From the NCBI GenBank assembly GCA_003241055.1, contig QFOD01000012.1:1-64000 (forward strand): DNA of 64,000 bases. The letters are read 5' to 3'. Shown here piece after piece: positions 8,831-19,892 of this stretch. Under the pieces are notes generated by a model. That model ran no database searches. It had not been told where the DNA came from and worked only from the letters and a program-made list of their open reading frames with translations. The position numbers and the translations under genes are program-made. This DNA is from Roseateles depolymerans. Lineage in GTDB: Bacteria; Pseudomonadota; Gammaproteobacteria; Burkholderiales; Burkholderiaceae_C. The stretch's first letter is position 1. Each line of letters opens with the position of its first letter.

Positions 8831-8861
8831 TGAGAATGAATGTTATTGATAATCATTCTCA
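8831..8861 (-). promoter_or_regulatory. Fur box upstream of the hmu operon
   Basis: This AT-rich island stands out in the GC-rich surroundings. TGATAATCATTCTCA (8847-8861) matches the 7-1-7 Fur consensus TGATAATnATTATCA at all but one base. A second half-site set gives an outer inverted repeat, TGAGAATGA (8831-8839) with TCATTCTCA (8853-8861), so overlapping Fur dimers could bind. It lies about 110 bases upstream of hmuR. Iron-replete repression of hmuRSTUV-tonB is the expected effect. Confidence 0.85.
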
Positions 8862-8930
8862 AATGCAAGCGGTGCCGGCCGCTTGTCTGCGCGGTGCGGC
8901 ACGCCTCCCGGCGCACCGCACCGCCTGGGC

Positions 8931-9812
8931 TCAGCCCGCCAGGCGGGCCCGCAGCGCGCCGAGCTCTTCGCGCAGCGCGGCGTTCTCGGCTTCCAGCTCG
9001 CGCACGCGCAGGCGCAGCGCGTCGGCGTCGCCGGCAGGGGCGGTGGCCGCTGCATCGACGGCAACGGGGTCAGGCGTTGCCGCTGCGTCGTCCGGCGCGG
9101 CGTCCACCGGCACCGTGACGGGCCGACGCTTGGCCTCGCGCACGCGCTTGGCGGCCTGCTTGAGCTCGGCGGCACCGGCGGCGGCGGCGGCGGCCTGCTC
9201 CTGCGCGGGCAGCGAGGCCACGGCCGCGGCGGCGTTGATGGAGACCATGCCGGCCTTCACTGCCGCCACCAGTTCGGGCGCGCCCTGTTTCTGGATCTTC
9301 TCGATCAGCACCACCTGGCTGCTGCTCAGGCGCGCGGCCCGCGCCAGCGCCTCGCGGGTTTCCAGCGCGTCCTGGGCCGACACGACTGGCGCCGGTGCAG
9401 GCGCCTCTTGAGAGGCGGGCGCGGCCTCGGGGGCCGCCACGTCGGCCGGCTCAGGCGCAGCGGCCGGCGTGACCGCGTTGCGCGCGCGGCGCTCGGCGAC
9501 GATCTCGCGCTTGCGCAGCGCCAGCACGCCGCGCTGGAAGTCCGACACGCTGCGCCGGCCCAGGTGCTGGTCGATCATCCACAGGTGCACGTCCTCCATG
9601 GACTGGAAGCGCGTGTTCTGCACCGTCTGGAAGGGCAGGCCGTGCTTGGTGCAGATGCCGTAGCGGTTGTGGCCGTCCACCAGCACATTGCCCCACAGCA
9701 CCAGCGCGTCGCGGCAGCCCTCGGCCAGGATGCTGCGCTCCAGTGCGTCGTGCTCGTCCGGGGTCAGCGGGTCGATGTAGGCCTTGAGTTCTTCGTTGAC
9801 GACGATGTCCAT
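8931..9812 (-). CDS. Orphan ParB-like N-terminal-domain protein
   Basis: The 293-residue protein has an N-terminal ParB/Srx-like domain (about residues 5-100): PLTPDEHDALERSILAEGCRD, then VLVDGHNRYGICTKHGLPF with the DGHNR motif seen in the ParB nuclease/CTPase fold. An Ala/Pro-rich linker follows (about 110-145), then a helical region and a C-terminal heptad-rich coiled coil (LRVRELEAENAALREELGAL) suited to dimerisation. No ParA partner or parS-like repeat was seen nearby. Such proteins are common on plasmids and integrative elements, but no mobility genes accompany this one, so it may be a relic or a chromosomal DNA-binding regulator. Function unknown. Confidence 0.7.
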   Translation of the reverse strand: MDIVVNEELKAYIDPLTPDEHDALERSILAEGCRDALVLWGNVLVDGHNRYGICTKHGLPFQTVQNTRFQSMEDVHLWMIDQHLGRRSVSDFQRGVLALRKREIVAERRARNAVTPAAAPEPADVAAPEAAPASQEAPAPAPVVSAQDALETREALARAARLSSSQVVLIEKIQKQGAPELVAAVKAGMVSINAAAAVASLPAQEQAAAAAAGAAELKQAAKRVREAKRRPVTVPVDAAPDDAAATPDPVAVDAAATAPAGDADALRLRVRELEAENAALREELGALRARLAG

Positions 9813-9997
9813 GACTGCCAGGTGCGGGTTCGGGGCAAAGGGGCGGGATTCTAGGGAGGCCGGGCGTTCTCCGTCCGAGGGCGGATGGCGGGCTGGCCTC
9901 GCGAGGGCTGCGGCGGGCCGCGGCGCGGGCTTTAATCCCGGCCGGGCGGCCTCATCTGGCCGTTCATCACCTCACCCGCGCACCGCCAAGGAATCCC

Positions 9998-10420
9998 ATG
10001 CTGCTCGTCTGCCCCCACTGCGGCACCCGCAACCGCGTCCCCGACGAACGTCTGGCCGAACACCCGAGCTGTGGCCAGTGCGGCCGCGAGGTGGCGCCGC
10101 ACAAGCCGGTGGCGCTGACCGATGCCTCGCTCGCGCCCTATCTGGAGGGCACGGAGGCGCCGGTGCTGGTCGACTTCTGGGCGGCCTGGTGCGGCCCCTG
10201 CCGGTCCTATGCGCCGCAGTACGAGCAGCTGGCCGCCGCACGGCCCGAGCTGCGTTTCGTGAAGGTGGACAGCGACGCCGCGCCTGCGGCCAGCCAGGGG
10301 CTGCAGATCCGCAGCATCCCGACGACGCTGCTCTTCGTCGGCGGGCAGGAGGTGGCGCGCCAGAGCGGCGCGATGTCGGCGGCCCAGCTCAGCGCCTGGG
10401 TGGACAGCGCCCTGCGCTGA
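9998..10420 (+). CDS. trxC: Thioredoxin TrxC (thioredoxin 2 type)
   Basis: The 140-residue protein has an N-terminal zinc-ribbon with two CxxC pairs (CPHCG at residues 5-9 and CGQCG about residue 26) ahead of a thioredoxin domain with the WCGPC active site in DFWAAWCGPCRSYAP and the cis-proline loop IRSIPTTLLF. The zinc-binding extension plus the thioredoxin domain is the hallmark of TrxC, a cytoplasmic disulfide reductase linked to oxidative stress. It is divergent from the ParB-like gene and stands just before the czc operon with a 51-base gap, so co-transcription with czcI is possible but not shown. Confidence 0.93.
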   Translation: MLLVCPHCGTRNRVPDERLAEHPSCGQCGREVAPHKPVALTDASLAPYLEGTEAPVLVDFWAAWCGPCRSYAPQYEQLAAARPELRFVKVDSDAAPAASQGLQIRSIPTTLLFVGGQEVARQSGAMSAAQLSAWVDSALR

Positions 10421-10471
10421 CCTGGTGCAAAGCCCGGCCGACCGCCTGACCAGAGGCCCTAAGATGCCGAC

Positions 10472-10861
10472 ATGCGCCGCTGGCTCGCCCTGTTCCTGTT
10501 CGTGCTGATGCCGCTCCAGTTCACCTGGGGCGTCGCTGCCGCGTACTGCGGACACGAAGGCGGGCCCGAGCGCAGCCGCGAGCCCAGCAGCCTGAGCGCG
10601 CACTTCGGCCATCACGAGCACCAGCACGAGTCGGCCACCGCGGCCGATCCGCAGGCCGACAAGCTCAAGCTGGGCAAGCAGGGCTCGCCCCTGCCGGACA
10701 ACGACTGCGACTACTGCCACCTCGGCGCGGCCAAGCCGCTGGCCCTCGTGCCCGCACCGCTGCCGCTGCCGGGTGCCCAGACGCTGGTGGACACGGCCGA
10801 GCCGCTGTTCTCCAGCCGCGCCCCCGACCACCCCGACCGCCCCAACTGGCGCATCGCCTGA
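10472..10861 (+). CDS. czcI: CzcI-like periplasmic metal-resistance accessory protein
   Basis: The 129-residue protein begins with MRRWLALFLFVLMPLQFTWGVAAAYCGHE, a signal peptide followed directly by the YCxHE motif that is typical of CzcI. A histidine cluster (HFGHHEHQHE) and a later CDYCH motif could bind zinc or cobalt. CzcI encoded at the head of czcICBA operons is thought to influence their metal response. Its position immediately before czcC supports the call. A 136-base gap follows, which may hold a second promoter. Confidence 0.8.
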   Translation: MRRWLALFLFVLMPLQFTWGVAAAYCGHEGGPERSREPSSLSAHFGHHEHQHESATAADPQADKLKLGKQGSPLPDNDCDYCHLGAAKPLALVPAPLPLPGAQTLVDTAEPLFSSRAPDHPDRPNWRIA

Positions 10862-10997
10862 TTCGGCGATCGCCCCTGCGCAGACGTTCAGCGCGGCCCC
10901 AACGCGTTGACGCGCCGCCCGCTGCCATGGGCGGCCGCCGCGTGGCGCCCGGCTCTCGCCGAATCCTTCGACTTGTTCCACAAGCCAGGAGTTTTCG

Positions 10998-12287
10998 ATG
11001 CGAATCTTGTTCGTGCCGCTGATCTGCGCGGCACTCTCCCCCCTGCTGGCCGCCGCCCCGAGCATCGCTCGGGCCGAGGCTGAATCCGCTGCCGACCCGG
11101 CGGCCCCACCCGGGCAGGACGCCGCGCGGCCCGCGCCGCTGGGCCTGGACCAGGCCGTCCAGACCGCGCTGAACGGCCATCCGCTGCTGAGCGCACTGCG
11201 CAACGAGCTGGAGGGCGGCGACGGCGCCATCCGGCAGGCCGACCTGCCCCCCAACCCGACGCTGAGCCTGGAGCAGGAGGACACGCGCGCCGCCACCCGC
11301 ACCCGCACGCTGATGCTCACGCAGACGCTGGAGCTGGGCGGCAAGCGCGCGGCCCGCACCGAGCTGGCGCGGCGCGACCGCGACCTCGCCGCGCTGGAGC
11401 TGCAAGCCCGCCGCGCCGAGCTGCGCGCCGGCGTGACGCTGGCCTTTCATGAAGTGCTGATTGCGCAGGAGCGGCTGCGCGTGGCCCAGCAGTCGCTGCA
11501 GCTGGCCGGCAGCGCGGCGCAGGCCGCGGCCCAGCGGGTCACGGCCGGCAAGGTCTCGCCCACCGAGCAGACCCGCGCCCAGGTGGCGCAGGCCACGGCC
11601 GGCATCGAGCTGCGCCAGGCCCGGGCCGACCTGGCCGCCGCGCTGCAGGCGCTGTGCGCCGCGATGGGCGTGGCGCCCGGCACGGTGGACGCGGTGCAGG
11701 GCCGGCTCGATGCGCTGCCGCCGCTGCCCGAGCCCGAACTGCTGGCGCAGCGCCTGCAGGACGCGCCGCAGCTGCAGCTCGCGCGCATGGCCGTGCAGCG
11801 CGCCGCGGCCGCCGCCGAGCTGGAGCGCCGCCGCGCCGTGCCCGACCTCAGCGTGGGCATAGGCAGCCAGCGCGCGGCCGATCTGGGGCGCAGCCAGCCC
11901 ATGTTCAGCCTGTCGCTGCCCATTCCGCTGTTCGACCGCAACCAGGGTGCCCAGCTGCAGGCCCTGCGCCGGCGTGACGCCGCCGAGTCGCTGGCCCAGG
12001 CCGAGGAGCAGCGCCTGCGCGCCGAGGTGTTGCAGACCGCCGCGCAGCTGCAGGCCCGCCTCGACGAGGTGCAGGCGCTGAACCGCGAGGTGCTGCCCGG
12101 CGCGCAGTCGGCCTATGACGCGGCGCGGCGCGGCTTCGAGCTGGGCAAGTTTGGCTTTCTGGACGTGCTGGACGCGCAGCGCACGCTGCTGCAGGCGCGC
12201 GGCCAGTACTTCGCGGCGCTGTCCCAGGCCCATCGCCTGGGCGCCGAGCTGGAGCGGCGCCTGGGCGCGCCCGCCGGCGGCCGTTGA
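10998..12287 (+). CDS. czcC: CzcC-type outer-membrane channel of an RND metal efflux pump
   Basis: The 429-residue protein has a signal peptide (ending near SIARAEA) and the TolC-like outer-membrane efflux fold: two repeats of long helices rich in A/Q/L with conserved LPPNPTLSLEQED and GKRAARTELARRDRD stretches, and KVSPTEQTRAQVAQA in the second helical hairpin. GFELGKFGFLDVLDAQRTL near the C-terminus is a family hallmark. It forms the exit duct for CzcBA. A purine-rich leader (CAGGAG) precedes the ATG. The next gene starts 20 bases downstream. Confidence 0.9.
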   Translation: MRILFVPLICAALSPLLAAAPSIARAEAESAADPAAPPGQDAARPAPLGLDQAVQTALNGHPLLSALRNELEGGDGAIRQADLPPNPTLSLEQEDTRAATRTRTLMLTQTLELGGKRAARTELARRDRDLAALELQARRAELRAGVTLAFHEVLIAQERLRVAQQSLQLAGSAAQAAAQRVTAGKVSPTEQTRAQVAQATAGIELRQARADLAAALQALCAAMGVAPGTVDAVQGRLDALPPLPEPELLAQRLQDAPQLQLARMAVQRAAAAAELERRRAVPDLSVGIGSQRAADLGRSQPMFSLSLPIPLFDRNQGAQLQALRRRDAAESLAQAEEQRLRAEVLQTAAQLQARLDEVQALNREVLPGAQSAYDAARRGFELGKFGFLDVLDAQRTLLQARGQYFAALSQAHRLGAELERRLGAPAGGR

Positions 12288-12307
12288 ACGCATTCAAAGG
12301 ATTCCCC

Positions 12308-13546
12308 ATGAACATCAAGACCGAGATTCAGAACTTCCTGCGCACCGGCGCGGGCCGCCGCCAGGCGGTGGCCGTGACCGTCATCCTGCTGCTGGGTGGC
12401 GCGGCCGGCGTGGCGCTGTGGCCGCGCGGTGGCGACGCGCATGCGCAGGCCCATGGCGACGAAGACGGGCACGGCCACGGCGAGGCCGCGAAGCCCGAGC
12501 ATGAAGAGGCCGGGCATGACGAGCTGATCGCACTGACCGAGGCCCAGCAGCGCGCGGCCGGCATCGTCGTGGAGCCCAGCCGCGCGGCCACGCTGCGTGC
12601 GCGCCTGGAGCTGCCTGGCGAGGTGGGTCTGAACGAAGACCGCACCGCCCACGTCGTGCCGCGCGTCAGCGGCGTGGTGGAGGCGGTGCCGGTGTCGCTG
12701 GGTCAGGTCGTGCGCCGCGGCGAGCTGCTGGCGGTGCTGAGCAGCCCGGCGGTGTCGGACCTGCGCGCCGAGCTGCAGGCGGCCCAGCGCCGGCTGCAGC
12801 TGGCGCGTGCCACGCATGAGCGCGAACAGCGGCTCTACGACGAGAAGATCTCGCCCCAGCAGGATGTGCAGCAGGCCGAGCAGGCGCTGCGCGAGGCCGA
12901 GATCGCGGTGGCCAACGCCCGCCAGAAGCTGCAGGCCGTGGGGGCCGCGCCCGACGGCGGCGTGCTGGGCCGGCTGGAGCTGCGGGCGCCGTTCGACGGC
13001 AGCATCGTGCAAAAGCACATCTCGCGCGGCGAGCAGGTGCGCGAGGACGCTAATGTGTTCACGCTGTCGGACCTGCGCCAGGTGTGGGTGCAGATCAGCG
13101 TGCCCGCGCGCGAGCTGCCGCAGGTGCGCGTGGGCGCGCCGGTGGCGATTGCGGCGGACGGCTGGCCGCAACCGGTGCCGGGCCAGGTGGCCTATGTGGG
13201 CGCGCTGATCGGCGAGCAAAGCCGCACCGCCCAGGCCCGCGTGACGCTGGCCAACCCGGACGGCAGCTGGCGCCCCGGCCTGTTCGTGAACGTGACGCTG
13301 CAGGGCCAGGCCTTCGAGGCGGCGGTCACGGTCAGCACGCAGGCGGTGCAGACGCTGGGCGAGCGCAGCGTGGTGTTCGTGGCCGCGCCCGGCGGCTTCG
13401 TGGCGCGGCCGGTGCGGCTGGGCCGCAGCGATGGCGAGCGGGTGGAGGTGCTGGAGGGCCTGAAGGCCGGCGAGCCCCACATCGCGGTGGGCAGCTTCGT
13501 GGCCAAGGCGGAGGCCGGCAAGGCCAGCGCCTCGCATTCGCACTGA
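12308..13546 (+). CDS. czcB: CzcB-type periplasmic adaptor with His-rich N-terminus
   Basis: The 412-residue membrane-fusion protein has an N-terminal membrane anchor (VAVTVILLLGGAAGVALW) followed by a metal-binding-looking segment with many His/Asp/Glu (DAHAQAHGDEDGHGHGE, then PEHEEAGHDE). A barrel-sandwich/lipoyl half with ELPGEVGLNEDRTAHVVPRVSG, a helical hairpin (AQRRLQLARATHEREQRLYDEK) and a LRAPFDGSIVQKHIS strand follow, as in CzcB. The ATG at 12308 is preferred because AAAGGA lies just upstream; an in-frame ATG at 12284 would overlap czcC. The protein links CzcA to CzcC and may deliver metal to the pump. Confidence 0.92.
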   Translation: MNIKTEIQNFLRTGAGRRQAVAVTVILLLGGAAGVALWPRGGDAHAQAHGDEDGHGHGEAAKPEHEEAGHDELIALTEAQQRAAGIVVEPSRAATLRARLELPGEVGLNEDRTAHVVPRVSGVVEAVPVSLGQVVRRGELLAVLSSPAVSDLRAELQAAQRRLQLARATHEREQRLYDEKISPQQDVQQAEQALREAEIAVANARQKLQAVGAAPDGGVLGRLELRAPFDGSIVQKHISRGEQVREDANVFTLSDLRQVWVQISVPARELPQVRVGAPVAIAADGWPQPVPGQVAYVGALIGEQSRTAQARVTLANPDGSWRPGLFVNVTLQGQAFEAAVTVSTQAVQTLGERSVVFVAAPGGFVARPVRLGRSDGERVEVLEGLKAGEPHIAVGSFVAKAEAGKASASHSH

Positions 13547-13556
13547 GGGAGGCCGC

Positions 13557-16736
<3,180 letters not shown>

Positions 16737-16742
16737 GTGGTC

Positions 16743-16791
16743 AGGCCCGGCCCCTTGGCGCGTTCCTGGGAACGTGCCGGAGGCCGGGCCT
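16743..16791. terminator. Bidirectional hairpin between czcA and the PEP-CTERM gene
   Basis: A nested inverted repeat begins seven bases after the czcA stop: outer arms AGGCCCGGCC (16743-16752) and GGCCGGGCCT (16782-16791), inner arms CGTTCC (16761-16766) and GGAACG (16769-16774). There is no U-run, so it may act as a barrier or a Rho-assisted end for both convergent genes. Confidence 0.5.
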
Positions 16792-16818
16792 GGCGGCCGG
16801 CTCAGGGTCGGCGCGGCG

Positions 16819-17457
16819 TCAGGGCGCCGGTGTGCCGCCGCGGCGGCCGTTGCGCCACAGGCCCACCAGGCCCAGGCCGCCCAGCAGCAGCGCCACCGAG
16901 GCCGGCTCCGGCACGGCCTGCACGCTCACCGCCATCTGGTAGGGCGCGAACGCGGCGTTGCTGCTGACGCCCATCAGCGCGTTGTAGTTGTAGCCGCCGG
17001 CCACGCCGGTGGCGCCCAGGTCGCCCGACCAGGACCACTCCACCGCGTTGGGGCTCAGCGCCTCGATGGCGATCCAGTAGGTGGTGTCCGCCGCCAGCTG
17101 CACGCCGTTGGCCGGCGTGAACACGTAGCTGGCGAAATCGGCCGTCGAGACGGCGGCGCTGGACAGCGTGCCCAGCGTGGCCAGCACGCTGCCCGGCGTG
17201 TTGGCGTTGTCGGCCAGCAGGCTCACGCGGATGTCGCCGACCACGTCGGCACTGCCGCTCTTGAGCAGGGCGGTGATGCTGCTCAGCACGTAGCCGGCGT
17301 CGCTGCCGGTGTGGAAGGAGTCGGCCAGCGGGCCGTAGCTCAGCAGCGGGTCCGAGCCGTCACGGCTGGAGGCGAGGTTGTCGAACACGGTGCCGGCCTG
17401 GGCGGCCGGCAGGGCCAGCGCCAGCACGGCGGCGGCGAGCAGGGAGGACTTGAACAT
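16819..17457 (-). CDS. PEP-CTERM sorting-domain surface protein
   Basis: The 212-residue protein has a signal peptide (MFKSSLLAAAVLALALPAAQA) and a C-terminal PEP-CTERM tail: VPEPASVALLLGGLGLVGL then WRNGRR. That tail is the substrate of an exosortase (XrtA/EpsH type), which cuts it after membrane insertion and exports the protein to the extracellular matrix. The middle (TVFDNLASSRDGSDPLLSYGPLADSF, choice-of-anchor-like) is a secreted beta-sandwich-type domain of unknown role. No exosortase gene is in the window, so one must exist elsewhere in the genome. Confidence 0.88.
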   Translation of the reverse strand: MFKSSLLAAAVLALALPAAQAGTVFDNLASSRDGSDPLLSYGPLADSFHTGSDAGYVLSSITALLKSGSADVVGDIRVSLLADNANTPGSVLATLGTLSSAAVSTADFASYVFTPANGVQLAADTTYWIAIEALSPNAVEWSWSGDLGATGVAGGYNYNALMGVSSNAAFAPYQMAVSVQAVPEPASVALLLGGLGLVGLWRNGRRGGTPAP

Positions 17458-17483
17458 GGGGTTCCTTGCGGTGATTCGGGGGC

Positions 17484-19709
17484 TCAGAGCAGCGGGTCGC
17501 TGATGCCGGCGGCGCCGGTCTCGACATGGCCGGCGAAGTGCGCGATGAAGCGCGTGTCGGTGTCGGCGGCGATGGCCAGGTCATACCAGCGCGAGCTGGT
17601 CTGCAGCGACCAGTCGGAGCGGAAGCTGGCGCCCGGCTGCAGCGTCTGGTGCGAGCTGCTGCTGGTGTAGCGATCCGTCACGGTGACGGTGGTGGCGCTG
17701 CTGCCGGCGTTGGTGACCGTCAGCGACAGGCCGCCGGTGGCGCGGTCGTAGCGGCTGCGCACCACCAGCCTGGCGGCACCGGCCTCCAGGCTGCCGGCAT
17801 AGCGGCGGAAGAAGCCGTTGGGGCCGTGCACGGACACGTCGTAGGCGCTGCCGGTGGGGGCGGTCCAGGTGTCGGCCAGCACCTTGCCGGCCTCCACCGT
17901 GTAGCCCCAGGGGCCGGTGCCGCCGCCGGCGGTGCAGCCGTTGGCGGTGCGCACATGCAGCCAGGCGCCGGCCGTGCCGGTGTTGACGAAGTTGAGGCCG
18001 AAGCTGCTGCCATCGGCATTCGGCGTCCAGTCGGCCTGCAGCTCGTAGGGCAGGGCGCGGGCCAGGCGGGTGCCGGGCTCCTGCAGCGGCATCTGCTGGT
18101 TGGCGGGCACGGCCGGCGTGTAGGTGCTGTATTTCTTGCCGCTGACGACGTCGGCCTGCGGCGGCGCGTAGGCGGCCGTGCTGGGCAGGCGGGCGGCGCT
18201 GGCGTTGGGGGTGGAGAAGTCCAGCGTCGAGGTCAGGTCGCCGCAGACCGTGCGGCGCCACGGCGAGATGTTGGGCTCGCCGATGCCGAAGCGCTTTTCG
18301 ATGAAGCGCAGGATGGAGGTGTGGTCGAAGGTCTCGGAGTTGACCCAGCCGCCCTTGCTCCAGGGCGAGATCACCAGCATGGGCACGCGCGCGCCCAGGC
18401 CGTAGGGGCCGGCCACATAGGTGCTGCTGGCACCGGGGTAGAGCTCGTTGACCGTGCTGACCGTGGACTTGCCCTGCGCGGCCGTGGCCGGCGGCGTCGG
18501 CGCGACGATGTGGTCGAAGAAGCCGTCGTTCTCGTCGAAGCAGATGATGAAGACGGTGCTGGCCCAGACCTCGGGGTTGGCGGTCAGCGCGTTCAGCACG
18601 TTCTGGATGTACCAGGTGCCGTAGCTGGTCGGCCAGTTGGAGTGCTCGCTGTAGGCCTCGGGCGCCGCGATCCACGACACCTGGGGCAGCGTGCCGTTCA
18701 GTACGTCGGCGCGCAGCTGGTCGAACAGCGAGCCGTTGTTGAAGGCGCCGCCGTTCAGGATGTTGGTGCCGGTGCGGGCCTTTTCATACAGCGCGCTGCC
18801 GGGCTGGGCGTTGCGGTACTGGTTGAAGTACAGCAGCGAGTTGTCGCCGTAGTTGCCGATGTAGGGGTTGGCGCTGTCCCAGCCCCAGGAGCCGGTGCTG
18901 TTGAGGCCGTGGCCGATGTCCTGGTAGATCTTCCAGCTGATGCCGGCCGCCTCCAGGCGCTCCGGGTAGGTGGTCCAGCCGTAGCCCTGCTCGGCGTTGC
19001 TGACGACCGGGCCGTAGGGCGGCGTGCCGTTGCCGGCATTGGTGCCGCTGGCGTTCAGGCTCATCACGCCGGGCGTGCTGCCGGTGTCGGTGACGCTGAT
19101 GCCGCCGGGCAGCGTGCCGTTCTGGCCGCACCAGCCCGTCCACAGGTAGTAGCGGTTGGGGTCGGTCGACGCCATGATGGAGCAGTGATAGGCGTCGCAG
19201 ATCGTGAAGGCGTCGGCCAGCGCGTAGTAGAACGGGATGTCGCTGCGCTGCATGTAGGCCATCGTGACCTTGCCCTTGGCCGGCACCCAGCGGTCGTTGT
19301 GGCCGTCGTTCCAGGCCTTGTGCGCGTCCGCCCAGGCGTGCGGCAGCCCGGTCAGGAACTGTTGGCCCAGGTTGGCCGCGGCGGGGTGGAAGGGCAGGAT
19401 GGTGGCCGGCGTCTGCACCGTGCCGGCCGAGTTCAGGTTGGGCTGCTCGAAGATGGACTTGCCCGAACCGTACTGCTTCACCGCGCGCGGGTCGCCAAAG
19501 CCGCGCACGCCGCGCAGCGTGCCGAAGTAGTGGTCGAAGGAACGGTTCTCCTGCATCAGCACGACGATGTGCTTGACGTCCTGGATGGTGCCCGTCACGG
19601 TCTTGGCGGGAATCGCCAGCGCCTGCCGGATGCTGTCCGGCAATGCCGCCGTGGCCCCTGCCCCCGCCATGCCGCGCAGTACCGCGCGCCTGTCCATCTT
19701 GCTCGTCAT
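17484..19709 (-). CDS. Tat-exported phosphocholine-type phospholipase C
   Basis: The 741-residue protein starts with a twin-arginine signal (MDRRAVLRGMAGAGATAALP). It belongs to the phosphoesterase family of bacterial phospholipase C: VVLMQENRSFDHYFGTLRGVRGFGDPRA near the start, YHCSIMASTDPNRYYLWTG, FDENDGFFDHIV, and RVPMLVISPWSKGGWVNSETFDHTSILRFIEKRFG. Two C-terminal beta domains (after about residue 520) match the extra domains of PlcN/PlcC. It would cleave phosphatidylcholine or sphingomyelin headgroups, probably for phosphate or choline scavenging. A GAGGAC ribosome site supports the start at 19709; a longer frame to 19835 lacks the Tat context. Whether haemolytic or not cannot be told. 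Confidence 0.88.
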   Translation of the reverse strand: MTSKMDRRAVLRGMAGAGATAALPDSIRQALAIPAKTVTGTIQDVKHIVVLMQENRSFDHYFGTLRGVRGFGDPRAVKQYGSGKSIFEQPNLNSAGTVQTPATILPFHPAAANLGQQFLTGLPHAWADAHKAWNDGHNDRWVPAKGKVTMAYMQRSDIPFYYALADAFTICDAYHCSIMASTDPNRYYLWTGWCGQNGTLPGGISVTDTGSTPGVMSLNASGTNAGNGTPPYGPVVSNAEQGYGWTTYPERLEAAGISWKIYQDIGHGLNSTGSWGWDSANPYIGNYGDNSLLYFNQYRNAQPGSALYEKARTGTNILNGGAFNNGSLFDQLRADVLNGTLPQVSWIAAPEAYSEHSNWPTSYGTWYIQNVLNALTANPEVWASTVFIICFDENDGFFDHIVAPTPPATAAQGKSTVSTVNELYPGASSTYVAGPYGLGARVPMLVISPWSKGGWVNSETFDHTSILRFIEKRFGIGEPNISPWRRTVCGDLTSTLDFSTPNASAARLPSTAAYAPPQADVVSGKKYSTYTPAVPANQQMPLQEPGTRLARALPYELQADWTPNADGSSFGLNFVNTGTAGAWLHVRTANGCTAGGGTGPWGYTVEAGKVLADTWTAPTGSAYDVSVHGPNGFFRRYAGSLEAGAARLVVRSRYDRATGGLSLTVTNAGSSATTVTVTDRYTSSSSHQTLQPGASFRSDWSLQTSSRWYDLAIAADTDTRFIAHFAGHVETGAAGISDPLL

Positions 19710-19848
19710 GCTGTCCTCGTTTCTGCACTGCCAGGAGCGGGATCGCTCCGTGAAAAAATTCTCCTTTCCGTCTGTGGCAGGCCGGTGGCGGGATTGCGAC
19801 GGCTTGGCGACAGTCCGATGACATGCGGCGGTCACGGTGCAGACCTGA

Positions 19849-19884
19849 CCCCGGGCGGCGCAGCGCCGGTTGCGCCGCCCGGGG
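19849..19884 (-). terminator. Perfect 14-bp hairpin after yqhD
   Basis: CCCCGGGCGGCGCA (19849-19862) and TGCGCCGCCCGGGG (19871-19884) form a perfect 14-base stem with an 8-base loop. It lies nine bases past the yqhD stop codon, between that gene and the phospholipase C gene on the same strand. No T-run follows, so it could be a transcription pause, an mRNA 3' end stabiliser or a Rho-linked end. Confidence 0.5.
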
Positions 19885-19892
19885 CGGCCGGC

